DNA of 64,000 nt from Arminella tubonensis (GTDB taxonomy: Bacteria > Pseudomonadota > Alphaproteobacteria > Rhizobiales > Rhizobiaceae): positions 496,001-560,000 of the forward strand of contig NZ_PCDP01000001.1 in the NCBI RefSeq assembly GCF_003240585.1. The letters run 5' to 3'. A program made the position numbers and the translations under genes. Shown here piece by piece: positions 8,481 through 18,500 of this stretch (the first letter of the stretch is position 1; the number at the start of each line of letters is the position of its first letter). Under the pieces are notes generated by a model. It ran no database searches. It was not told the origin of the DNA and was given only the letters and a program-made list of their open reading frames with translations.

Positions 8481-9005
8481 ATGCCGGTCTATGTCGCGCT
8501 GCTAAGGGCCGTCAACGTCGGCGGCACGGGTGCGCTGCCGATGGCCGAGCTCAAGCAGCTTTGCGAAGAGCTCGGCTTTGCCGGCGTCAAGACCTACATC
8601 CAGAGCGGCAATGTACTTTTCCGCTCGGATGGGGCTGAAGCGAGGGTTCGGAAGCTGCTCGAGGACGCGCTTGCGAAGCGGATGGGCAAGCCTCCCGGCG
8701 TGCTCCTCCGCAGCGCCGTGGAACTGCAGGCGGTTGCCGACGGCTCTCCCTTTCCGCACGCCAAGCCGAACTACCTGCTGGTCACGTTCCTCGCCGAACC
8801 CCCACCCGAAGACGCCCTCGACAAACTCTCCGCACCCGACGGCGAAGAGGTCAGCATCGCCGGGCGCGAGATCTACATCCACTTCCCCAACGGCTCCGGC
8901 CGCTCGAAACTGAAGCTGCCGGCGCTGAAGGCGGGCACGGCGCGGAATTTGAACACGGTGCGGAAACTGGCCGAGATGGCGCGGGAGATGGAGGATGAGG
9001 GTTAG
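8481..9005 (+). CDS. DUF1697 domain-containing protein
   Basis: 174 residues with a good Shine-Dalgarno (GGGAGGACATCC before ATG). The DUF1697 hallmark is at the N-terminus, VALLRAVNVGGTGALPMAEL, followed by a YIQSGNVLF strand. The C-terminus GRSKLKLPAL...ARNLNTVRKL is also typical. The fold is a ferredoxin-like cytosolic domain of unknown function. It is 20 bp downstream of the prolyl oligopeptidase. Its last four bases overlap the 3' end of the convergent parE. Confidence 0.9.
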   Translation: MPVYVALLRAVNVGGTGALPMAELKQLCEELGFAGVKTYIQSGNVLFRSDGAEARVRKLLEDALAKRMGKPPGVLLRSAVELQAVADGSPFPHAKPNYLLVTFLAEPPPEDALDKLSAPDGEEVSIAGREIYIHFPNGSGRSKLKLPALKAGTARNLNTVRKLAEMAREMEDEG

Positions 9006-9325
9006 TTGTCGCCCGGGTGGCTTCCCAGCAACGCTTCGTAATCCCTGCCACCGGCGAAGACGTTCGTGATCCAGACGGTTGCGTCCTCGACTAAATAGAG
9101 GATGACCACGCTTCTCTCGAACACAGCCAGTCGTATGCCTGCGCCGAGATCTTCGCGAGCGACGTTTCCAAGAGGGACATCGCCGATTCGTTCGCAACGG
9201 TCGTAGATTCGGTCGAGATATTTTTGCGCGGTAGCGATATCGCGGCTTTGACCGAGAACGTAGTCGGCGATTTCAAGAAGGTCTGTCAAAGCGCCGGGGC
9301 GGTATTCAACTGGAAGGCGCTTCAT
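9002..9325 (-). CDS. parE: ParE/RelE-superfamily toxin
   Basis: 107 residues. Shape and motifs fit ParE: VEYRPGALTDLLEIADYV, helix with YLDRIYDRCERIGDVP, then VFERSVVILYLVEDATVWITNVFAGGRD. The C-terminal strand pair ending in a basic residue is typical of gyrase-poisoning ParE toxins. The start is 3 bp after the stop of the ParD-like antitoxin gene, giving the standard antitoxin-toxin order. The C-terminal tail (EALLGSHPGDN) is slightly longer than average. The 3' end overlaps the DUF1697 gene by 4 bp. Confidence 0.88.
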   Translation of the reverse strand: MKRLPVEYRPGALTDLLEIADYVLGQSRDIATAQKYLDRIYDRCERIGDVPLGNVAREDLGAGIRLAVFERSVVILYLVEDATVWITNVFAGGRDYEALLGSHPGDN

Positions 9326-9328
9326 GGG

Positions 9329-9589
9329 CTAGCGGCGCTTCTCGAAGAAAGCGTTGAGTTGTTGCTTGACCTCCTTGCCACTCAAATTCGGCCGCGGATC
9401 ATCAAGCGATGCCTGAACGCGGGCGCGGATCGAGGCAATGCGCTCCTCGTACTCTTCCTCCTGCCGGAGCCACACTCGGACGGCGGCACGGAATACTTCG
9501 CTCGTCGAGGCGTAACTGCCGGATTCGACCCGGCTCTTGATGGCTGTCACCATTTCGCTTGGAAGCGTGATGCTGAGCTTTTCGTTCAT
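9329..9589 (-). CDS. parD: ParD-type ribbon-helix-helix antitoxin
   Basis: 86 residues from ATG 9589, with GGAGCG upstream. The N-terminal MNEKLSITLPSEMVTAI is a ribbon-helix-helix strand and first helix; GSYASTSEVFRAAVRVWL forms the second helix; the acidic and basic C-terminal tail would wrap the toxin. A longer frame upstream has no family similarity. A perfect 7-bp inverted repeat lies 28 bp upstream of the start and is the probable autoregulatory operator. Confidence 0.9.
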   Translation of the reverse strand: MNEKLSITLPSEMVTAIKSRVESGSYASTSEVFRAAVRVWLRQEEEYEERIASIRARVQASLDDPRPNLSGKEVKQQLNAFFEKRR

Positions 9590-9616
9590 TGCCGGCGCTC
9601 CGATTGAGGGCATAAA

Positions 9617-9633
9617 GTAGGATAAAATCCTAC
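9617..9633 (-). promoter_or_regulatory. Probable ParD operator
   Basis: GTAGGAT-AAA-ATCCTAC, a perfect inverted repeat with a 3-bp spacer, 28 bp upstream of the antitoxin ATG. The position and symmetry suit a ribbon-helix-helix dimer repressing its own operon. Confidence 0.65.
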
Positions 9634-9738
9634 CGCGGGCAAGAGATTTGCCTTCCAAATAGCGATTGCAATTTATAGGAGAATATTGCTTTGTGGGTTG
9701 CGATTGTCGTTGCCTGCTTGGGGCGAGTTGTACCGGAA

Positions 9739-9861
9739 GGCCCCTCATCCGCCCTTCGGGCCACCTTCTCCCCGAGGGGAGAAGGGGGAATCGATGGTAC
9801 GGCATACGTCCCTTCGCCCCATCGGGGAGAAGGTGCCCGGAGGCTCGGATGAGGGGGCTCC
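9739..9861 (+). repeat. Palindromic repeat, family A copy 1
   Basis: About 123 bp. Outer arms CCCCTCATCC / GGATGAGGGG and inner arms CACCTTCTCCCCG / CGGGGAGAAGGTG form a large hairpin. A near-identical copy lies at 10301-10425, on the other side of the DUF559 gene. Related pieces occur at 19068-19142 and 30818-30973. Confidence 0.85.
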
Positions 9862-9863
9862 GG

Positions 9864-10292
9864 GTGCCGGACAATATTGACATCACAAAGCGGCGCCCGG
9901 GAAAGACAGAGCGGGCTCGCGATCTTCGCCGCAATGAGACCGAAGAGGAATATCGGCTCTGGAGCGACTTGAGGGATCGGAGGTTAAATGGCCACAAGTT
10001 CTCCCGACAGATTCCGCTCGGACCCTATGTGGTCGATTTTGTCTGCCGCGACAAACAGATGATTGTCGAGATCGACGGGTCCCAGCATTCAGATTCTGGA
10101 GCGGATGTCATCCGTACGGAATGGCTGAACGCAAATGGATATTCCGTGTTGAGGTTTTGGAACCACGAAGTCCTTCGCGAACGACGCGCGGTGCTGGAGA
10201 CGATATTGGCGGCGATCGAGGGAAAGATTTTCGAGCGGGATGATGTGCTTCGCTTTTATCCGGCCAGGAGGTCTATTGAGATTCCGGAATGA
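9864..10292 (+). CDS. DUF559 domain protein (Vsr/PD-(D/E)XK endonuclease-like)
   Basis: 142 residues from GTG 9864; an ATG at 9849 is an alternative. The DUF559 pattern is present: ARDLRRNETEEEYRLWSDLR, then LNGHKFSRQIPLGPYVVDFV, then IVEIDGSQHS and GYSVLRFWNHEVL. Asp in VVDFV and Glu-x-Asp in VEIDG match the nuclease-like core of this very-short-patch-repair-related fold. Such proteins are common singletons; cleavage activity is not proven for the family. The gene sits between two copies of repeat family A, and GAGGGGGC inside the left copy serves as the likely Shine-Dalgarno. Confidence 0.8.
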   Translation: MPDNIDITKRRPGKTERARDLRRNETEEEYRLWSDLRDRRLNGHKFSRQIPLGPYVVDFVCRDKQMIVEIDGSQHSDSGADVIRTEWLNANGYSVLRFWNHEVLRERRAVLETILAAIEGKIFERDDVLRFYPARRSIEIPE

Positions 10293-10300
10293 GCAATGAG

Positions 10301-10425
10301 AGCCCCCTCATCCGCCCTCCGGGCCACCTTCTCCCCGAGGGAAGAAGGGGGAATCGATGGTGCGGCATATCTCCTTCGCCCCATCGGGGAGAAGGTGGCC
10401 CGAAGGGTCGGATGAGGGGGCTCCG
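10301..10425 (+). repeat. Palindromic repeat, family A copy 2
   Basis: About 125 bp, beginning 8 bp after the DUF559 stop. The left arm AGCCCCCTCATCC mirrors GGATGAGGGGGCT at the right; the centre shares GAATCGATGGT with copy 1. It could act as a transcript-end hairpin for the DUF559 mRNA. Confidence 0.85.
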
Positions 10426-10454
10426 CCGCATAACAGCCCCTCCTTGCACCCCAA

Positions 10455-11021
10455 TCAAAGCCCCCGCTGGCCGAATCTTGGCTTACCGGATGGATCCCTG
10501 CGTATTGCGGGCGCGGCGGCTCTGGGCGGCGCGGGCGGCGGAGTGTAGGGCTCGCTTCTCAGGCGACGTGGCTCGCTGAAATCAGGGGTCTCGTCGTCAT
10601 AACCTTTGCCGGGCCAGAACATCAAGGCGAGTGTCAGGAACAGGTTCACCAGCCCTCCGACAACTGTCTGCGTATGCTCCTTGCCGATCGACCATTCCGG
10701 GATCTTGAAAGCCACATAGGCGTCGATACCGCTGATCAGAAGCCAGGCCGGGACGACGTAGGCCGGGTTCCAGCCGATATCCCTGATACGCATCGACTGC
10801 AGGCTGACCGTGACCCACAGAACCAGCGGGATCAGGAAAAGCGCTGGAATCAAAAATGCGCTTATCGAGGGCTCGGTCCCTGGAGAGGCGTTCCGGAACG
10901 CGAACGATACCATCGCAAATATAATCGCCGTCATGACCACGCCGAGCCCGATGCAGCTCAGGAAATAGTGCAGCCGGCCGAGCCGCATGTTAAAGCCGAA
11001 GAAGAACCAAAGCATAGTCAT
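10455..11021 (-). CDS. DUF805-family inner membrane protein
   Basis: 188 residues from ATG 11021, preceded by GAAGAAGGGGTG; an upstream in-frame ATG at 11048 is less likely. The family start is evident: WFFFGFNMRLGRLHYFLSC. About four membrane helices (20-45, 60-85, 100-120, 130-150) and the motif SLQSMRIRDIGWNP match DUF805. The C-terminal 45 residues are a Pro/Arg-rich cytosolic tail. Function unknown. Divergent from selO. Confidence 0.85.
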   Translation of the reverse strand: MTMLWFFFGFNMRLGRLHYFLSCIGLGVVMTAIIFAMVSFAFRNASPGTEPSISAFLIPALFLIPLVLWVTVSLQSMRIRDIGWNPAYVVPAWLLISGIDAYVAFKIPEWSIGKEHTQTVVGGLVNLFLTLALMFWPGKGYDDETPDFSEPRRLRSEPYTPPPAPPRAAAPAIRRDPSGKPRFGQRGL

Positions 11022-11170
11022 CACCCCTTCTTCAGGGCAGTCCATCATAAATTGCTTTAGTAGTAATGAATGATTTATATCGCTTTACTTACTTCGAAAC
11101 GGTCGCAAGTCCCGACGAAGACTTCCCGACCTGCCTTGCGCCATCTGCCCACGCGCCCTACCTTAAGCTG

Positions 11171-12676
11171 ATGAGCCAATCCCTTCGCGACAGCACCGCG
11201 CCAGAAGCGCATTTTCCGTTCGACAACAGCTATGCACGGCTGCCCGAGCAGTTCTTTGCACGGCAGATGCCCTCGACGGTCGCCTCGCCCCGGCTGATAA
11301 AGCTGAACGAGGCGCTGGCGTCGGAACTCGGGCTGGATGTCGAATGGCTGAAGCGTGAAGGGGCAGCGATCTTCTCCGGCAACCTCGTTCCAGATGGCGC
11401 CGATCCTTTGGCGATGGCCTATGCCGGGCACCAGTTCGGCAATTTCGTGCCGCAGCTCGGCGACGGGCGGGCGATTTTGCTTGGCGAGGTGATCGATCGC
11501 CATGGCAGGCGCCGCGACATCCAGTTGAAGGGTGCCGGCGAGACGCCGTTTTCGCGGCGCGGCGACGGGCGCGCGGCGCTCGGGCCGGTGCTTCGAGAAT
11601 ATATCGTCAGCGAGGCGATGCATGCGCTCGGGCTGCCGACGACCCGGGCGCTTGCGGCGGTGACGACCGGCCAGCCGGTCTATCGCGAGACTGCCCTGCC
11701 CGGCGCGGTCTTCACCCGGGTCGCGGCCAGCCATATCAGGGTCGGCACCTTCCAGTTCTTTGCGGCGCGCGGCGATACGGATGGCCTGAAGGCGCTCGCG
11801 GACCATGTGATCGAACGGCACTATCCGCATGTTCGAGACAGCATCCGCCCTTACCTTGCGCTGTTCGAAGCGGTCACCGAGCGACAGGCGGCGCTGATTG
11901 CGCGCTGGCTGCATGTCGGCTTTATCCATGGCGTGATGAACACCGACAACATGACGATCTCCGGCGAGACGATCGACTTCGGCCCCTGCGCCTTCATGGA
12001 CGCCTATGATCAGGCGACAGTGTTCTCGTCGATCGACCAGCGCGGACGCTATGCCTATGCCAACCAGCCGGCCATCGGACAATGGAACCTGGCGCGGCTC
12101 GGCGAAACGCTGCTGCCGCTGCTGGATCCGGACCTGGACACCGCGGTCGAGCTTGCCAACGGGGTGATCAAGAGCTTCGGCGAACGCTTCCAGGCGCACT
12201 GGCTCGACGGCATGCGGCGGAAGATCGGCCTTGCCAGCGGCGAGGACGGCGACCTCGATCTCATCCAGGCGCTTCTCCTGACGATGCAGACGCAGGAGGC
12301 GGATTTCACGCTGACCTTCCGCCGGCTTTGCGATGTTGCAGAGAGCGCTTCCAACGAGGCGATTTTCACGGGCGGCTTCAGATCATCCGAAGCGGCGGAG
12401 CCCTGGCTTTCCCGCTGGCGGGAACGGCTTTTGCGCGATAGGCAATCGCCGAGCGAACGCGCCAAGGCGATGCGGACCGTAAACCCGGCGTTCATCCCGA
12501 GAAACCATCGGATCGAACAGGCCAGCGTCGCGGCAGTCGAAGAGAGTGATTTCTCGCTGTTCGAAGCGCTGCTGGAGGTGCTTGCAAAGCCCTATGAGGA
12601 CCAGCCGGCCTTCGCGCCCTATACGCGGCCGCCCGAGGTTTCCGAGCGGGTGCTTGCAACTTTCTGCGGGACCTGA
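11171..12676 (+). CDS. selO: Protein adenylyltransferase SelO (YdiU family)
   Basis: 501 residues from ATG 11171; the frame is open to 11066, but SelO proteins begin close to FPFDNSYARLPE. Signature segments are YAGHQFGNFVPQLGDGRAI, LKGAGETPFSRRGDGRAALG, and HGVMNTDNMTISGETIDFGP, which carry the ATP- and metal-binding residues of the inverted pseudokinase active site. SelO transfers AMP from ATP to Ser, Thr or Tyr of target proteins and takes part in oxidative-stress responses. The usual C-terminal selenocysteine/cysteine is present as Cys in LATFCGT. Length is normal for bacterial members. Confidence 0.93.
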   Translation: MSQSLRDSTAPEAHFPFDNSYARLPEQFFARQMPSTVASPRLIKLNEALASELGLDVEWLKREGAAIFSGNLVPDGADPLAMAYAGHQFGNFVPQLGDGRAILLGEVIDRHGRRRDIQLKGAGETPFSRRGDGRAALGPVLREYIVSEAMHALGLPTTRALAAVTTGQPVYRETALPGAVFTRVAASHIRVGTFQFFAARGDTDGLKALADHVIERHYPHVRDSIRPYLALFEAVTERQAALIARWLHVGFIHGVMNTDNMTISGETIDFGPCAFMDAYDQATVFSSIDQRGRYAYANQPAIGQWNLARLGETLLPLLDPDLDTAVELANGVIKSFGERFQAHWLDGMRRKIGLASGEDGDLDLIQALLLTMQTQEADFTLTFRRLCDVAESASNEAIFTGGFRSSEAAEPWLSRWRERLLRDRQSPSERAKAMRTVNPAFIPRNHRIEQASVAAVEESDFSLFEALLEVLAKPYEDQPAFAPYTRPPEVSERVLATFCGT

Positions 12677-12847
12677 CGGTAGGCAATCTTATCTGAGCAT
12701 CCGTGCAAGCGCCCTCGTCCTCAAAATTCTTCAATGTCAGATTGTGGCCATTGAAAGGCACCCGCCTTGCTCTATTTGCTTGCGTGGCCGGCGGTCACCT
12801 TCGGTGTCGCGCCAGGCGTTTGGCCGCATTGACACGGGAATTGCTGC

Positions 12848-15202
12848 ATGGCGATCGTCATTACCTCGATCCTTTTCGTCCTCATCGGATTGGCACTGGG
12901 CGGCGGTGGCGCGTGGCTTGTCGCGCTTGGCGGGAGCCCGTTCTATCTCTTTGCCGGTCTGATGTTCCTGGCGACGGCAGTGCTGCTATTCAAGCGGCGC
13001 GCGGCGGCGCTCTGGGTCTATGCGCTGCTGGTCCTTGCAGCACTGATCTGGGCGATCTGGGAGGTGGGGTTCGACTGGTGGCAGCTCGGCCCGCGCGGCG
13101 GCCTCATCATCATCCTCGGGCTCTGGCTGCTGACGCCATGGATCCGCCGTCCGCTCGGCTTCCGCAGCACGATGGGCAGCCAATACCCGGCCAATCCCTG
13201 GCCGCTGGCGGTGCCTGTCATCATTGCCGCCGGCGCCGCGATCTATTCGATGACCACCGATCCCCACGATCTTGCCGGCGAACTGCCCGGCCCGGTGACG
13301 CTCCACACTCCGGTGCAAGCGAAAGCCGCGATGGGCGGCGACGTGCCTGATGGAGAATGGCACCAGTACGGCCGCACGCCCTATGGCCAGCGCTACTCGC
13401 CGCTGGACCAGATCACGCCCCAGAACGTCGCCAACCTCAAGCTTGCCTGGCAATACCAGACGGGAGACGTCAAGCGTCCCGACGATGTCGGCGAAACCAC
13501 CTATCAGGTGACGCCGCTGAAGATCGCCGACACGCTCTACCTCTGCACTCCGCATAACCTGGCGATCGCGCTCGACGCGGCGACCGGCAAGGAAAAATGG
13601 CGCTACGACCCGAACTCCGGCATGAACCCAAACCGCCAGCACCAAACCTGCCGCGGGGTTACCTACTACCGGGATGTGGCAGCGCCTCCGGGCAGCGCCT
13701 GCGCCGAGCGGGTCTACCTGCCGACTTCGGATGCCCGGCTGATTGCGCTCGATGCGGCCAATGGCCAGGTGTGCACCAGCTTTGCCGACAAGGGCACGCT
13801 GCGTCTCGACACCAATATGAAATATGATCCGGCCGGCTATTATTACTCGACATCGCCGCCGGTGGCCGTTCTCGGCAAGATCATCGTCGGAGGCGCGGTC
13901 AACGACAATTACTCGACGCAGGAACAATCCGGCGTCATTCGCGCCTTCGATATCAATACAGGCGCGCTGGACTGGAACTGGGACTCTGGCAATCCCGATG
14001 TGACGACGCCGTTGCCGGCGGGGCAGTTCTACACCACCAACTCGCCGAACAGCTGGTCCGTCTCCAGCGTCGACGAGGGACTGGGGCTTATCTACGTGCC
14101 GCTCGGCAACCAGCCGCCGGACCAGCTCGGCATGAACCGCAGCCCCAGCGTCGAGAAATATTCGTCATCGATCGTGGCGCTCGATATCGCCACGGGCCAA
14201 GTCAAATGGGTGCGCCAGTTCGTCCATCACGATCTTTGGGACATGGATGTACCCGCACAGCCCTCGCTGCTAGACATCACGGGGAAGGACGGCACGACCG
14301 TGCCGGCGCTCGTCGGCCCGACCAAGCAGGGCGACATCTACGTCCTCGACCGGCGAACCGGCGAACCGCTCATCCCGGTCAAGGAGGTGCCCGCCCCCGC
14401 CGGCACCATTCCCGAAGACCGCGCATCGCCGACGCAGCCGCTCTCCGATCTCTCCTTCATGCCGGATCCGCTTGTCGAGAAGGACATGTGGGGGGTGTCG
14501 CTGTTCGACCAGCTCGCCTGCCGCATCAAATTCCACCAGCTGAAATATGAGGGCCGCTATACGCCGCCGTCGCTGCAGGGATCGCTGATCTATCCCGGCA
14601 ATTTCGGCACGTTCAACTGGGGCGGTGTCGCGGTCGACCCGGAACGCCAGGTCATGTTCGGCATGCCGACCTATCTTGCCTTTACCTCGCGGCTGATACC
14701 GAGCGACCAGATCCCGCCAAAAGGCCAGGACCAGAAGGGAAGCGAACAGGGGCTGAATCGCAATGACGGGGCGCCCTACGGCGTCTTCCTCGGCCCCTTC
14801 CTGTCGCCGCTCGGCGTTCCGTGCCAGGCGCCGCCTTGGGGCTATGTCGCCGGCGCCGACCTTCGAACCGGCAAGATCGCCTATATGCACAAGAACGGCA
14901 CTGTCCAGGACATGACGCCGCTGCCGCTGCCCTTCAAGATCGGCGTGCCCGGCATCGGCGGCCCAATCATCACCAAGGGTGGCGTCGCCTTCCTCGGCGC
15001 GGCGGTCGACAACTATCTGCGCGGCTACGATCTCACCACCGGCAGGGAACTCTGGCGCGGACGGCTGCCTGCTGGCGGCCAGTCGACGCCGATGACCTAT
15101 ATCGCAGGCGACAACAAGCAATATGTGCTGATCGTCGCCGGCGGCCACGGCTCGATCGGCACCAAGCCCGGCGACTATGTCATGGCCTATACGCTGCCCT
15201 GA
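12848..15202 (+). CDS. gcd: Membrane-bound PQQ-dependent glucose (quinoprotein) dehydrogenase
   Basis: 784 residues. Five N-terminal membrane helices (about 1-135) are followed by an eight-bladed PQQ propeller in the periplasm. Typical segments are WHQYGRTPYGQRYSPLDQI, KLAWQYQTGD, FVHHDLWDMD and NWGGVAVDPERQ. The protein oxidises glucose or a related sugar/quinate to the lactone and passes electrons to ubiquinone. The family (glucose/quinate/shikimate dehydrogenases) makes the exact substrate uncertain; the single-polypeptide layout favours Gcd. It needs PQQ, whose synthesis genes are not in this window. No co-transcribed partner is visible. Confidence 0.88.
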   Translation: MAIVITSILFVLIGLALGGGGAWLVALGGSPFYLFAGLMFLATAVLLFKRRAAALWVYALLVLAALIWAIWEVGFDWWQLGPRGGLIIILGLWLLTPWIRRPLGFRSTMGSQYPANPWPLAVPVIIAAGAAIYSMTTDPHDLAGELPGPVTLHTPVQAKAAMGGDVPDGEWHQYGRTPYGQRYSPLDQITPQNVANLKLAWQYQTGDVKRPDDVGETTYQVTPLKIADTLYLCTPHNLAIALDAATGKEKWRYDPNSGMNPNRQHQTCRGVTYYRDVAAPPGSACAERVYLPTSDARLIALDAANGQVCTSFADKGTLRLDTNMKYDPAGYYYSTSPPVAVLGKIIVGGAVNDNYSTQEQSGVIRAFDINTGALDWNWDSGNPDVTTPLPAGQFYTTNSPNSWSVSSVDEGLGLIYVPLGNQPPDQLGMNRSPSVEKYSSSIVALDIATGQVKWVRQFVHHDLWDMDVPAQPSLLDITGKDGTTVPALVGPTKQGDIYVLDRRTGEPLIPVKEVPAPAGTIPEDRASPTQPLSDLSFMPDPLVEKDMWGVSLFDQLACRIKFHQLKYEGRYTPPSLQGSLIYPGNFGTFNWGGVAVDPERQVMFGMPTYLAFTSRLIPSDQIPPKGQDQKGSEQGLNRNDGAPYGVFLGPFLSPLGVPCQAPPWGYVAGADLRTGKIAYMHKNGTVQDMTPLPLPFKIGVPGIGGPIITKGGVAFLGAAVDNYLRGYDLTTGRELWRGRLPAGGQSTPMTYIAGDNKQYVLIVAGGHGSIGTKPGDYVMAYTLP

Positions 15203-15540
15203 GGAGCCGGTCACATCCGCTCACAATCTTAAATAGCGCAAACTAATGTTTTGCCGGTTTAATTGTGACAATTGACTGACACTGGCAGAGCGGTGTAGCA
15301 AGTCAGCTGAGGAGGAGTGCGAGGGAGGAGGAGCCCGAAACGCTTATCTTCACAAAGGGCTTTGCGACGCTATTGGGCGCCAGCGAGAAGACCATCGTGA
15401 AGTTCAAGCAGTTTTGACCGGCCGAGAAAGATCATTTTACAAGATATGCATACGGATGCTTGTGCATCCTTTTTTTCAATCTGCTTATGCAATCGATTTA
15501 AATTGCTGATTTTCAAGTTTCTATATTGGGAGGAGATTTT
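15203..15540. other. Intergenic region between gcd and the GH92 gene
   Basis: 338 bp. It holds a GA-rich run (15310-15335), a short open segment ending at 15418 that reads LIFTKGFATLLGASEKTIVK before its stop and may be a gene remnant, then a terminator-like hairpin and an AT-rich stretch that probably contains the GH92 promoter. No intact gene is supported. Confidence 0.4.
15454..15476 (+). terminator. Terminator-like hairpin with T7 tract
   Basis: GGATGC-TTGT-GCATCC followed by seven T residues. It lies 250 bp after the gcd stop and 65 bp before the GH92 start, so it probably closes the gcd transcript or a short transcript in between. Confidence 0.6.
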
Positions 15541-18500
15541 ATGAAGACGAAGGGGACGTTTATCGTCTCGTTGCTCAGCTGCACCATGTTGGTGGGCTGC
15601 AACGATTCAAAGAAGTCAGCGGAGGCGACACCGCCGGCGCCAAGCACATTCACTGCCGATGCGGCGAAGCCGGATAGCGGAGCGCAGGCCCTAGGCCTAT
15701 TGACGACCGAGGTGGATGCGCTCAAGCGCGATAATATCAAGATTGTGACAGCGTATAACGAGACTACGGCCGCGCAAGCCGAAGCCGAAAAAACCAATAC
15801 CGCTGCCCTCGATGAAGCTCGAAAAGCCACCACTGCCGCGGCTATGCTGGCTGAAGAGCAAGCAGCCAAAACAGCTGCGCTAGCCGAGGCGCAAAAGGCC
15901 ACTGCAGCCGCACTGGATGAAGCAAAAAAAACGATTGCTGCCACGGCCGCTCTAGCCGAGGAGCAAAAGGCCAAAGCGGCCGCATTCGCGGAAGCGCAAA
16001 TGGCTATCGCGGCTGCACTCGACGAAACACAAGAGAAACTGCTGGCCCTGGAGGCCAGATCGGACGCGGACCACAAGAAGGCCATGGCATTGACGCTTTG
16101 GAAGATGTCGGCGATCGACGTGCCGGCCGTTTCGAGCAAGCTGCCGCTGGCTCAAGCCAATCGGGCGGCGCTTGCCGCGCTGGAGCCTGGCATCGGCAAA
16201 GCGACTGCGGATATCGCCACAGTGCGAGCCACACCTGATCTGCCTCAGGACGTTCTGGACAAGCTAAATGTGTTGCTTGGACAGGCTAATGTGCTGCAGG
16301 CTGAGTTCACGCAGGCGACGAAGGCCGACGGCGACATGGCCAAGGTTTTCAGCGACGTCGATAGTCTGACCGCCTCGCTTGCCACTGCGGCCAACGACCC
16401 GGATGCCTCCGCAGCGCTTGCCGAACGTTTGGCCGCAACGCCGCGAGCGCTCGACGATGTCACCAAACTGCTGTCAAGCCACACCGCGGACTTCACGACG
16501 CGACTTACAGCGATTAACGATTCGGTCGAATTTCTTCGCCCGCGTGCGGACGTGGCCCTGACGCAGTTCGTCAATCCGTTTATCGGAACACAAATTACCG
16601 AAACCGGCGGCGGCCACTCAGGCAACGTCAATCCCGGCGCGCAAACGCCGTTCGGCATGGTGAGCTTCGGGCCCGATACGAGGGGAAGTGGTCAGCCGTG
16701 GGGTTATGGGTCCGGCGGATATTATTACTCCGACACCACCATCCAGTTCTTCGACCTAACGCATCTGAACGGCCCCGGCTGCCGCGGCCAGGGGGCTGTC
16801 GCGATGCTCCCCGCCGATACGGCCACTCAGAGCCTCAGCTCAGGCGCTGCCTACGCGCATACCGATGAAGCCGCTGAACCAGGCTACTACAAGGTCAAAT
16901 TCGGCAACGGCATCACAACCGAACTGACTGCCACGACGCGCACCGGCACGATGCGGCTAACCTACGCCGACGCTGCCAAGGCCTTTCTGATCATGAACAT
17001 GAAACTGAACAATAGCGGCGCCAAGTACAGCAACGGCGTCAACCCCAGTCTGGTCGACATCAAGATCGGAGCGGACAGCAAATCCATCTCAGGCAACGCC
17101 GTTGCAAGCGCGTTCTGCGACGGCACCTGGGCCCAGCCGGTCTATTTCTATGCGACCTTTAACAAGCCTCTGAAATCGACAAGTGCCACCGACGCCGGTG
17201 GCGATGTTGCGACGCTGCAGTTCGACCTGGCGGACGCGGACAAGACCGTGGATTTCCGGGTCGGCATTTCTTCCGTCAGCATCGACAATGCCAAGCTCAA
17301 TCTCGATACCGAGAATTCCGCGCTATCCTTCGCCGAGATCAAGAAACAAATCTCTGATAACTGGAACCACCGGCTCAATACGATCCAGCTGGACCTGAGC
17401 AAGCCGGGAGCGATCGACAAGCTGGCAACGCCGGCGCTCAAGACGGCGGCGACCGAAAATCTGAAGAAGTTCTATACCGCCTTTTATCGCGTCTTCAGCG
17501 GCCCAACCGTCTATAGCGACGTGAACGGCGACTATCGCAGCATGAAGCAAAACGATCTGACCGCGGCATACGATACGCTATCGGTTCGCGACACAGCCAA
17601 TGTCTCGCAGTATCCGTTCAAGATCGACGGCAAGGACGCCGGATACAAGACCCATTACTCCGGCTTCTCGATGTGGGATACATACCGTTCCGGTGCGCAG
17701 CTCGTCGCGTTGGTGGCCCCCGACGAGGCCAGCGAGATGATGCAGTCGCTGGTTGCGGACGCGCAGCAATGCGGTGCCTTTCCTCATTGGGTAGATGGCA
17801 GCGAAGACACCATTCCGATGCAAGGCGACCATGCCCTCAACGTCATTGCCGGTTCCTATGCATTTGGCGCCAAGAAATTCGATCTCGCAAAGGCGCGCGA
17901 CTTCGTCCGCCAATCGGTGTTCGACCCTACCAGCCACTGCAACAACAAACTGAGCGAAGGGCGAAACGCGGACAAGCCTGCCCTGCCCGGCTATCTAAGC
18001 CTCGGCTACATCGCAACCGACGCCACACCCGCGTGGAACGCGTCTTCGGCAACGGTCGAGATGATCACCAGCGACCGTTCCGCAGGGGCCTTTCTTTCCA
18101 AGCTGCCGTCAGCCAGTAGCGATCAGGCCGATATTGCCGGCCTGTTCCTGCGGGCGAAAAACTGGACTAACATATTTGACGACAGTGCCAGCCAGATAAA
18201 GCTGCGCGCCAAGAACAAGGCCGGTGTTTGGCAAAACGGGAACTTCCACGAAGGGACCGAACCGCACTATCTCTGGGCCTTCGCGCATGACTGGACGGCC
18301 CTGATCGGAAAACTCGGTGGCAAAGCCGCCGCCATCACGCGGTTGAATACGCTTTTCTCCTTTGACAACAGCAAACCGTTCAAGGGAACGGAACCGACTG
18401 GCTCGAATCTCAATGCTGGCGAAGGTGGAACCAAGTTCTACATCGGCAACGAACCGAGCTTCCAGACGCCCTGGGCTTACAACTGGGCTGGGGCGCCGAA

